Assembly: GCF_006094435.1 (NCBI RefSeq)
Contig: NZ_CP034783.1
Coordinates: forward strand, 2,755,001-2,819,000
DNA from: Pseudomonas sp. MPC6
Lineage (GTDB): Bacteria > Pseudomonadota > Gammaproteobacteria > Pseudomonadales > Pseudomonadaceae
Direction of reading: 5' to 3'
DNA length: 64,000 nucleotides
In this document: one piece after another, positions 25,540 to 32,721 of the stretch
Layout: every line of letters starts with the position of its first letter
Numbering within the stretch: position 1 is the stretch's first letter
The notes under the pieces: model-generated
The model's database searches: none
Told to the model about the DNA's origin: nothing
What the model saw: only the letters and a program-made list of their open reading frames with translations
Made by a program: the position numbers and the translations under genes

Positions 25540-26072
25540 CGGTGAATGATGGCGAACGATGATGCCTTCCTTGCGCAGTTCTAGTGCGCCGCATATCAGT
25601 CGAGCCAGGCATGATTGGGTCCTGGATCAACTTGCGATAGTTGAGAGTAGTAAGGGTCGGAGTGATACGAGAGAGACTTGCCGACCACGCAAAGTTAGAG
25701 GGCAAGTTGCGTGACTGTCCGAGAGCGGCGCGATTATTAACATCAATGGCGATAAGGGCAAAGGTTATATGAAGTTTTTTATTAATTTAATAACTGAAAC
25801 TTTTCGAGATAATGCGAGTCGCGAATAATTGTTTTTGATTTCTAGATATTACTGCAGGTTAGTAGTATTAATTTATGATTTATAACGATATTTTATTTTT
25901 ATTCCATTCATCGATTTATATGAATTTGTCAGGTTTAATCTTGTCGTTCGGAGTTTGTCAGGCAGTGCCAATAGGTCATGATAATGGCGCCTGTATATTG
26001 TCATGTTATGTGGTGGAGGTTTTAGTAGTTGTTTTGGTGGTGATAAAAAGTTCCATCTAAAGATGGGTGTGT
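25540..26072. promoter_or_regulatory. AT-rich upstream region of the exopolysaccharide operon
   Basis: About 530 bases between the epimerase and the hydrolase gene. The part from about 25735 to 26055 is markedly AT-rich against GC-rich surroundings, with runs such as TTTTTTATTAATTTAAT. A 61-codon frame on the plus strand (25875-26060) is hydrophobic but has no convincing start signal. I read this as a long, possibly curved or xenogeneically silenced regulatory region for the operon. No individual promoter is placed. Confidence 0.5.
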
Positions 26073-26861
26073 TCACAATCCGCTGTTTAGCAGTTTGAGA
26101 TAGTCGGGACTTTCGGAAATTGAATTATGCCCGACACCTGGTATGACCCGTATCGTTGCCACGCCGTCGGCGAAGTGTCGGTAGAGTTGCTCGGTGCTGG
26201 AACGCGGTATCACTTCGTCGTGCCCGGCCGCGATCAACAACGTCGGCACCTGGATGCGAGCGGCGTATTTCCAGGAGTCGAAGCTGTCCTTGAGCAGCCA
26301 CTTCACCGGGAACATCGGGTACAGCCGGGCACCGAGTTCTGCGAGGCTGTTGTAAGGCGTAATCAGCACCAGGCGCGCCGCCGGCCGTTGGCTGGCGAGG
26401 CGTACGGCGACCCCCGAGCCCAGGCTGCGACCGACCACGGCGATATGGCGATGCGTGGCGTAGACCTGGTCGAACAAGGCCACGGCATCGCGCTGGATCG
26501 CCTCTTCGGAGGGCGACCCGGAACTGCCGCCGTAGCCCCGGTAGTGCATCAGGTAGAGCGCATGCTCCGGGAAGGCCTTGGCGAATCCGGGCAGGCTGCG
26601 GGACACGTCTTCGGCATTGCCGCCGAAATAGATCAACGCCTTGGCGCCGTCGCGCGGGCGCACCGAAACCAGCACCTGCGCGTCGTCGACCGTCAGGGTC
26701 AGCAGCGCGGCCGAGGCGTCGAGCGCGCGTGGTTGCGGGTAGTAGATGAGCGCACGCTGGAACACGAACAGCGCCACACAGAGCACCAGGTACAGCGCTG
26801 CGACGATGACGACGAGAGACACCAGGATGCGCGACATTCGGCTAACGTTAGTGGGCGGCAT
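26073..26861 (-). CDS. Membrane-anchored alpha/beta hydrolase (FrsA/BEM46-like)
   Basis: A 262-residue protein with an N-terminal membrane helix (ILVSLVVIVAALYLVLCVAL) and an alpha/beta-hydrolase fold: YRGYGGSSGSPSEEA, nucleophile elbow VVGRSLGSG, Asp in AAGHDEVIP and His in GVGHNSI. This arrangement is typical of BEM46-like membrane hydrolases of unknown substrate. ATG 26861 or 26837 could be the start; neither has a strong Shine-Dalgarno. It is convergent to nothing and may share the promoter gap with the divergent transporter gene. Confidence 0.85.
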   Translation of the reverse strand: MPPTNVSRMSRILVSLVVIVAALYLVLCVALFVFQRALIYYPQPRALDASAALLTLTVDDAQVLVSVRPRDGAKALIYFGGNAEDVSRSLPGFAKAFPEHALYLMHYRGYGGSSGSPSEEAIQRDAVALFDQVYATHRHIAVVGRSLGSGVAVRLASQRPAARLVLITPYNSLAELGARLYPMFPVKWLLKDSFDSWKYAARIQVPTLLIAAGHDEVIPRSSTEQLYRHFADGVATIRVIPGVGHNSISESPDYLKLLNSGL

Positions 26862-26946
26862 TGACTGCTCGGGGCCTGAAGATGGCTATCGCCTGATAGC
26901 GCTCAGAGTGTAGTCGATCGACAGTGGACGCAGCGGGAGGGCTACC

Positions 26947-28233
26947 ATGCCCATCGTTCTGAAGTGGCTCGAGGTACGGCCAGCCGAAAGAACGGCGCTG
27001 ATGCTGGGTTTTGCCTTCCATTTCTGCGTGCTCGCCAGCTACTACCTGGTACGCCCGTTGCGCGATGCCCTGGGGCTGGAGGGCGGCGCCGACAAACTGC
27101 AGTGGCTGTTCACCGCCACGTTCGTGGTGATGCTGTTGATGGTGCCGCTGTTCGGTGCGCTGGTGTCGCGGCTGCCGGCCATTCGCTTCGTGCCGCTGAT
27201 CTATCGCCTGATCGCGTTGTCGATGCTGGCGTTTGGCGGATTGATCGCCAATCACGTCGCGCCGGTCGGCGTCGGGCGGGTGTTTTTCGTCTGGATCAGT
27301 ATTTATAACCTGTTCATTGTCAGCATCTTCTGGAGCGTGCTGGTGGACCGCTTTTCCAGTGAACAGGGGCGGCGCCTGTTCGGCTTCATTGCGGCGGGCG
27401 GCACCCTGGGCACCTTCATCGGGCCCTTGCTGGCCGCGACCATGGCCACGCGCCTGGGCCCGGTGGCGTTGACCGTCGCGGCGGCGCTGCTGCTGGAAGC
27501 CGCGGTGCGCTGCTATCGGGCGTTGTTGTCCCGCACGCAATCGCAATCCGGCAGTCGTTCACTGGATGATCGGCGGCTGGGTGGCAGCATGCTCGCCGGC
27601 ATTACGCTGATTGTGCGCTCGCGCTACCTGCTGGGGCTGGTACTGTTCATGCTGTTGCACACCAGCGCCGCGACCCTGCTGTATTTCGAGCAGGCCCGGA
27701 TCGTCGCCGGCCACTATGCTGATGTGGCCAGCAGGACGCAATTTTTCGCCTTGGTCGATTTAATTGTGTCGGCATTGACCCTGATCTTTCAGCTGGTGCT
27801 GACAGCGCCGTTGATCCGTCTGATTGGCGTCGGCGGGGCGCTGGCAGCCTTGCCGGTGGCAACGATCGTGGCGTTCACCGCCATGGCCCTGGCGCCCGTG
27901 CCGACCACTGTTGCCCTGGCACAAGGGTTGCGCCGCGCAGTCGAGTTCGCCATCGTCCGGCCGGCCCGCGAAGTGCTGTGGACCGTTGTCAGCCGGGAGG
28001 AAAAGTACAAGGCGAAGAATGTCATCGAAACCCTGGTCTATCGCGGTGGCGATGCCGCCAGTGGCTGGCTGTCCGCCGGCTTGACGGCGCTGGGCGCCGG
28101 GTTCGGTCTGGTGGCGCTGGTGATCGTGCCGTTTGCCGGGCTGTGGGGCTGGTTATGCCTGTGGTTGGCCAGGCGACAACAGCAAAGGGCTGACAGCAAA
28201 GATGGGGAAGGGCCATTTCATGAGCCACACTGA
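26947..28233 (+). CDS. Tlc/Npt-like nucleotide-transporter or MFS-type membrane protein
   Basis: A 428-residue integral membrane protein with about 12 hydrophobic segments. SYYLVRPLRDALG near residue 31 and RFSSEQGRRLFGFIAAGGTLG resemble ATP/ADP-translocase-like (NTT) proteins and related MFS carriers; REEKYKAKNVIETLVYRGGD is the conserved C-terminal block. Free-living bacteria carry such proteins without known nucleotide exchange, so the substrate is open. The ATG at 26947 follows GGGAGGG. It overlaps the aldo/keto reductase gene by 14 bases, so the two are co-translated. Confidence 0.75.
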   Translation: MPIVLKWLEVRPAERTALMLGFAFHFCVLASYYLVRPLRDALGLEGGADKLQWLFTATFVVMLLMVPLFGALVSRLPAIRFVPLIYRLIALSMLAFGGLIANHVAPVGVGRVFFVWISIYNLFIVSIFWSVLVDRFSSEQGRRLFGFIAAGGTLGTFIGPLLAATMATRLGPVALTVAAALLLEAAVRCYRALLSRTQSQSGSRSLDDRRLGGSMLAGITLIVRSRYLLGLVLFMLLHTSAATLLYFEQARIVAGHYADVASRTQFFALVDLIVSALTLIFQLVLTAPLIRLIGVGGALAALPVATIVAFTAMALAPVPTTVALAQGLRRAVEFAIVRPAREVLWTVVSREEKYKAKNVIETLVYRGGDAASGWLSAGLTALGAGFGLVALVIVPFAGLWGWLCLWLARRQQQRADSKDGEGPFHEPH

Positions 28234-29164
28234 TGGATACACGCGTCGCCAATTACTCACGCTGGCCGCCGGTGCTTCGGTGGTCCTCACCTTCGATCCG
28301 GCCTTCGCAATGTCCCCGCCATCGAAGGAAACAGGAGGCAAGAACATGCTGACCCGAGCCATCCCTTCCAGCACCGAGCCGTTGCCCGTCGTCGGGCTGG
28401 GCACTTATCGCGGCTTCGATGTCGCGCCCGGGGACCCTGCCTACAAGGATCTGCCCGCGGTGCTCAGTGCGTTGTTCCAGAAGGGCGGCACTGTAGTCGA
28501 CAGCTCGCCGATGTACGGGCGCGCCGAACAGACCACCGGTGAATTGCTGTCGATTCACCGGCCGCGTTCGCCGGCCTTCCTGGCCACCAAGGTGTGGACC
28601 CGCGGCCGCGAAGAAGGCATCGCGCAGATGGAACAGTCTTTCAAATTGTTACAGACCGACCGCATCGATCTGATGCAGATCCACAACCTGCTGGACTGGA
28701 AAACCCACCTGCCGACCTTGCGCAAATGGAAGGAAGAGGGACGCATTCGCTACATCGGCATCACCCATTACACGGCGTCGGCGTATGACGAGGTGGAAGC
28801 GGTGCTCAAGGCCGAACCGCTGGATTTCCTGCAGATCAACTACGCCATGGATGATCGCGGCGTGGAGAAACGCCTGCTGCCGCTGTGTCGCGAGCGCGGT
28901 GTGGCGGTGATCTGCAATCGACCCTTCGGTGGCGGTGGCTTGATCGCGCGTTTGAAGGGCAAGCCGCTACCGGGATGGGCCGCCCAGGTGGAGGTCAGCA
29001 GCTGGCCGCAACTGGCGCTGAAATTCCTGCTGGCGCATCCGGCGGTGACCTGTGTCATTCCCGGGACGGGCAACCCGCGCTACATGGCGGAAAACGCCGG
29101 TGCCGGGTTCGGCCCGATGCTGACGGGGGCGCAGCGCGAGCAGTTGATCGATCTGGTGGGGTAG
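28220..29164 (+). CDS. Tat-exported aldo/keto reductase
   Basis: A 314-residue protein with a twin-arginine signal (YTRRQLLTLAAGASVVL) and an AKR barrel: GTVVDSSPMYGRAEQ (Asp/Tyr region), ATKVW, DLMQIHN with His, IGITHYTASAY and a C-terminal VIPGTGNPRY. AKRs reduce carbonyls with NAD(P)H, but the cofactor would have to be loaded before Tat export, which is consistent with folded export. The ATG at 28220 has GGGAAGG upstream and lies inside the end of the transporter gene. The substrate is unknown. Confidence 0.85.
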   Translation: MSHTDGYTRRQLLTLAAGASVVLTFDPAFAMSPPSKETGGKNMLTRAIPSSTEPLPVVGLGTYRGFDVAPGDPAYKDLPAVLSALFQKGGTVVDSSPMYGRAEQTTGELLSIHRPRSPAFLATKVWTRGREEGIAQMEQSFKLLQTDRIDLMQIHNLLDWKTHLPTLRKWKEEGRIRYIGITHYTASAYDEVEAVLKAEPLDFLQINYAMDDRGVEKRLLPLCRERGVAVICNRPFGGGGLIARLKGKPLPGWAAQVEVSSWPQLALKFLLAHPAVTCVIPGTGNPRYMAENAGAGFGPMLTGAQREQLIDLVG

Positions 29165-29167
29165 GGG

Positions 29168-29629
29168 TCATGCCCCGGCCTTGGTCCATTTGATGAGATT
29201 GTTGCGCAGCGTCACGACCGCTTTCTGCATGTCCATGAACTCCTCCGGCGTCAGCCCGGTGGCCTCGGCGAGGCCCGATTCCGGGCGACCGTCGCGCAGT
29301 TGTCGACCGGCCTTGGTCAGGCTGATCCGCACCTGGCGCTCGTCCTCGGGGTCGCGCTGGCGCTGCAGATAGCCCATCGCTTCGAGCTTCTTCAGGATCG
29401 GCGTCAGGGTGTTCGATTCCAGAAACAGCTTTTCGCCCAGGCTGCCCACGGTCTGGTCGTCTTGCTCCCATAGCGCGACGATAGTGATGTATTGCGTGTA
29501 GGTCAGCCCAAGCTGCTCGAGTATCGGCTTGTAGGCCTTGCCGAACGCCAGATTGGTGGAATAGACCGCAAAACACAGGAAGTCGGAGAGCTTCGGGTCG
29601 GCGGGGGCCGTCTTGTCGGTGGTTTTCAT
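29168..29629 (-). CDS. ohrR: OhrR: MarR-family organic hydroperoxide-sensing repressor
   Basis: A 153-residue MarR protein. Reactive Cys19 sits in the OhrR context FLCFAVYSTNLAFGKAYKP. The winged helix runs through GLTYTQYITIVALWEQDD and LFLESNTLTPILKKLEAMGY, with the wing RQRDPEDERQVRISLT. OhrR is released from DNA when this Cys is oxidised by organic peroxides. The ATG at 29629 has GAGGA seven bases upstream. It sits just downstream of two ohr genes on the same strand, and a half-operator lies about 50 bases before its start, suggesting autoregulation. Confidence 0.92.
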   Translation of the reverse strand: MKTTDKTAPADPKLSDFLCFAVYSTNLAFGKAYKPILEQLGLTYTQYITIVALWEQDDQTVGSLGEKLFLESNTLTPILKKLEAMGYLQRQRDPEDERQVRISLTKAGRQLRDGRPESGLAEATGLTPEEFMDMQKAVVTLRNNLIKWTKAGA

Positions 29630-29680
29630 GTGCATCCTCTGTGGCCGCGACACGTGGCTGGCAAAAACCTGAATATACCT

Positions 29681-29690
29681 CGTATGCGAT
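29681..29690. promoter_or_regulatory. Candidate OhrR half-operator before ohrR
   Basis: CGTATGCGAT, identical to the right arms of the two palindromes before the ohr genes (30253-30262 and 30821-30830). No matching left arm is present here. Confidence 0.45.
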
Positions 29691-29761
29691 TCTATCGGAA
29701 TGGTACCCGCTTGCGGGTTGCGACCGGTTCGCCGGTGAAGGCGAACCGGTCACAGGATGGA

Positions 29762-30202
29762 TCACGCCGTCAGGGCGTTAATGACCACATTGATATTGCC
29801 TCGGGTCGCCTTCGAGTACGGACAGATCTGGTCGGCGGCGTGCGCCAGTTCCGTTGCGACGTCCTGCGTCAGGCCCGGCACGCGCAGGGTCAAACGCGCC
29901 TGGAGGAAGTAGGCCGCACCGGTCTGGCCCAGATCGACCTCGATGATGACGGCCAGGTTGGCCGGGAGCGTCACCTTCATGTTTTTCGCCGCCAGCTCGA
30001 CGGCGGCGGTGTAGCAGGCCGACCATGCCCCGGCGAACAGCTGCTCGGCGGTCGGGTGCGGCACGATGGCGGTGAACTCGTGAGCCAGTTTCGCGTTACC
30101 CGGTGACGAGAGCTGGATGTCGAGGCCATGGGCGGAGTTGCCAGCGTCGCTGAACGTCGTGTGGGTTTTGCCGGTCGCCAGTACTTTTTCAATCTTGTTC
30201 AT
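29762..30202 (-). CDS. ohr: Organic hydroperoxide resistance protein, tandem copy 2
   Basis: A 146-residue Ohr with catalytic cysteines in GAWSACYTAAVEL and ADQICPYSKATRGN, Arg in the usual beta-strand region and the N-terminal KVLATGKTHTT. It is closely similar to the upstream tandem copy at 30312-30764, and both differ clearly from the 11.9 kb paralogue. The ATG at 30202 has GAGGA eight bases upstream. A palindrome of the OhrR-operator type lies at 30236-30262, just upstream. Confidence 0.93.
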   Translation of the reverse strand: MNKIEKVLATGKTHTTFSDAGNSAHGLDIQLSSPGNAKLAHEFTAIVPHPTAEQLFAGAWSACYTAAVELAAKNMKVTLPANLAVIIEVDLGQTGAAYFLQARLTLRVPGLTQDVATELAHAADQICPYSKATRGNINVVINALTA

Positions 30203-30235
30203 GGATGAGTCCTCATTGTGTTGCTGGGTTTGTTG

Positions 30236-30262
30236 TTCGCATACGCTTAAAGCGTATGCGAT
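30236..30262. promoter_or_regulatory. Candidate OhrR operator between the tandem ohr genes
   Basis: Near-perfect palindrome: arms TTCGCATACG and CGTATGCGAT around a 7-base CTTAAAG centre; the inner 8 bases of each arm are exact complements. It ends 34 to 60 bases upstream of the ohr start at 30202. Confidence 0.7.
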
Positions 30263-30311
30263 ATATATGTTGTGTCGATGCTGCCGATCGATATCAACGC
30301 CGCGCGGTGCG

Positions 30312-30764
30312 TCATGCCGTGAGGACGTTCAGGGCCACGTCAATGTTACCCCGCGTCGCCTTGGAGTACGGGCAAATCTGGTCGGCGGTGTGTGCCAGCG
30401 TCGTCGCGATATCGTGCGCCAACCCCGGCACGTGCAGGGTCAACCGCGCCTGGAGGAAGTAGGCCGCGCCGGTCTGGCCCAGATCCACTTCGATGTCGAC
30501 GGACAGGTCGGAGGGCAGCACTACGTTCATCTCACCGGCTACCAGCCCGACGGCGGCGGTGTAGCAGGCGGACCAGGCGCCGGCGAACAGTTGCTCGGCG
30601 GTCGGGTGTGGCTGGGTGGCGGCGAACACGTGGGCCGGTTTGGCGTTGCCGGGGGTCGACAGAGTGATGTCGAGGCTGCCGTCATGGCCGCGCGAGGTGA
30701 TGCCGGCTTCGCTGACGGTGGTGTGGGTTTTGCCGGTGGCCAGGACTTTTGCGATCTTGTTCAT
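30312..30764 (-). CDS. ohr: Organic hydroperoxide resistance protein, tandem copy 1
   Basis: A 150-residue Ohr (GAWSACYTAAVGL and ADQICPYSKATRGN cysteines). Compared with its tandem neighbour it has a few extra residues around SRGHDGSLDI. The ATG at 30764 lies after GAGGATTCACCCCCC; a longer frame upstream runs through the promoter and is rejected. With the adjacent copy it looks like a local duplication under a shared regulator, each copy with its own operator. Confidence 0.93.
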   Translation of the reverse strand: MNKIAKVLATGKTHTTVSEAGITSRGHDGSLDITLSTPGNAKPAHVFAATQPHPTAEQLFAGAWSACYTAAVGLVAGEMNVVLPSDLSVDIEVDLGQTGAAYFLQARLTLHVPGLAHDIATTLAHTADQICPYSKATRGNIDVALNVLTA

Positions 30765-30803
30765 GGGGGGTGAATCCTCAGGGTCTGGAAAGTTGCGATA
30801 TGT

Positions 30804-30830
30804 ATCGTGTACGCTTGCATCGTATGCGAT
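30804..30830. promoter_or_regulatory. Candidate OhrR operator upstream of first tandem ohr
   Basis: Arms ATCGTGTACG and CGTATGCGAT around a 7-base CTTGCAT centre, the same spacing and the same right arm as the site at 30236-30262, with two mismatches between arms. It lies 40-66 bases before the ohr start. Confidence 0.65.
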
Positions 30831-30929
30831 GGAAATAATAATCGCGCAGACGCCCATCGATGTCAACAGCTTGAAGGTGGACTGCCCGACGAGTGGTTGA
30901 GCCTGGCTATCGTCTGTGGGAGCGCGATA

Positions 30930-32423
30930 TCAGCGTTCGGGCAATTTCCAGTCGGCACGAAAGTGCTCGTATTCCGTCTCCGGCAACTGGATAAGCAGCG
31001 GCGACTGGCGTGGATCCAGCCAGCCGAACAATCGGGAAATATCCGCTTTATCCATGGCGGTGCAGCCCTGCGTCGGCGAGGAAGGGCCGCGCCAGAGATG
31101 GAAGAAAATGCACGAGCCCAGGGCGGGGGATGCCGGCGTGTTGTGCTCGATGACAATGCCTTGGCGATACATGTCATCGTCACGCCGCATGCGTTCCGAA
31201 CTGTTCCAGTCCCTGGCTGTTGTCGCCCCGTCGACCAGCTCGTTGTAATGTCTGGAGTGGCTGTCATCCACGCATTCGCTGGTCGGGGTCAGCGCCAGGT
31301 AAGGCAGTTGGGTGTTGGCCGTGTTGTCGTAGCCGAACGCCGTTCCCAGCTTGAATATCCCGGCGGGAGCTTTTCCATCACCCTCGCGCTTGACCGGCCC
31401 TTCGCCTTGCTCGACGTTGGCCGCAATACCCTTGCCCCAGGCCAGCCCGTTCTTACCCAACACCACCGCAAAGGGCTCCGCGTATTTCTCAAAGGTGGAC
31501 CCTCGGCGGACATAGCGCTGGGCTGTGCCTTGAACGTCAGTCCAGTTTTTGCTGGTAACCACGATCAGCTGGTGGCTCGTATCGAGAAGGTTGCTGGCCT
31601 GCAGCGGCGTGATGGGGAAATCCATGACGTCCTTGCGCGGACCCGCGCCACTGTAGGTGAAGTGCCACCATTCCTTGTCGTAACCGGAAAACCCTGCCTG
31701 TTCCATGGCCCGGCTGAGTAGCTGGCGATTTTTCCGGGCGTCGGCGTCTATCAACGGCGTGTCGGTGTGCGCGCGCTCATCGAAGCAGTCGTAGCCGGTG
31801 CCCATGTCGAGTGCGCCGTCGCGCCAGCGCTGGCCGTAAGGCGCCGTGCAATCGACTTGCGCGGCCGCGGGCGTCCAGGTGTCGGCGGGCAGCGCCTGCG
31901 GACCGGTCAGGGTCAGGTCCACGGTCGAGCCCCTGGAGTGATTGGACACACGGGCCACATAACCCAGGCGCCAGAAGTCCTGCTTGTCCACGCGTGGATA
32001 GAATTCGGCCTTGCGTGGGTCACCCGGTACCGTCGCGAAATGCCCCATGTCGGCAACCGCACGGCTGGGTCGATAACAGTCGAATACCTTCAAGCCGTAG
32101 CCCTGGGCGCTCAGCGCCTTTTGTACCCGGGCGAGGGCCTGGGCCGCGTCCAGCGTCAACAGGCACTGCGCCGCGGCGTAGCCGTCAAGCGGGTGCCCGG
32201 TGAAGTTATGCGCGCTGGCATAGCGGATGTCCTGCTCGATGCCCGGATCGATCGAGCGCAGATACACCATGTCCTCGGGCCGTGATTGCGCCGCGGCCAT
32301 GGCGGATGCGAAGACGCTGAGGCACAGGATCCAGCGCAGCCATGCGCCTGCGCGCAGGTTCCCCGGACGATGCGGAAATGGCCTCGACAACGTCGCGGAT
32401 TTGACTCGGCACACAGGGCGCAT
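30930..32423 (-). CDS. Fusion of VanX-type D,D-dipeptidase and L,D-transpeptidase-like domain
   Basis: A 497-residue protein. A hydrophobic signal lies at about 30-46. A D-Ala-D-Ala dipeptidase (VanX/DdpX) domain follows, with YRPSRAV (118-124), SNHSRGSTVDL (160-170, metal His and Asp) and EWWHF (251-255, catalytic Glu and His). The second half is L,D-transpeptidase-like: IVIEHNTP, FHLWRG and a Cys in SSPTQGCTAMDKADI (449-463), the place of the catalytic SHGC. It probably acts on peptidoglycan peptides in the periplasm. The ATG at 32423 has GGAGG seven bases upstream; the frame is open further upstream through a hexamer tract but without initiation signals. Confidence 0.82.
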   Translation of the reverse strand: MRPVCRVKSATLSRPFPHRPGNLRAGAWLRWILCLSVFASAMAAAQSRPEDMVYLRSIDPGIEQDIRYASAHNFTGHPLDGYAAAQCLLTLDAAQALARVQKALSAQGYGLKVFDCYRPSRAVADMGHFATVPGDPRKAEFYPRVDKQDFWRLGYVARVSNHSRGSTVDLTLTGPQALPADTWTPAAAQVDCTAPYGQRWRDGALDMGTGYDCFDERAHTDTPLIDADARKNRQLLSRAMEQAGFSGYDKEWWHFTYSGAGPRKDVMDFPITPLQASNLLDTSHQLIVVTSKNWTDVQGTAQRYVRRGSTFEKYAEPFAVVLGKNGLAWGKGIAANVEQGEGPVKREGDGKAPAGIFKLGTAFGYDNTANTQLPYLALTPTSECVDDSHSRHYNELVDGATTARDWNSSERMRRDDDMYRQGIVIEHNTPASPALGSCIFFHLWRGPSSPTQGCTAMDKADISRLFGWLDPRQSPLLIQLPETEYEHFRADWKLPER

Positions 32424-32444
32424 GCAATGCCTCCGATGATGCGG

Positions 32445-32718
<274 letters not shown>

Positions 32719-32721
<3 letters not shown>

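Noticed and set aside
25409..25705. Separate 98-codon minus-strand gene overlapping the epimerase start
   Set aside because: Its translation is basic and unrelated to any family I know; the overlapping frame holds the conserved epimerase N-terminus. It matters only as a possible frameshift partner.
25875..26060. 61-codon hydrophobic frame in the AT-rich region
   Set aside because: It has no convincing ribosome site and AT-rich DNA easily gives hydrophobic frames. I treat the region as regulatory.
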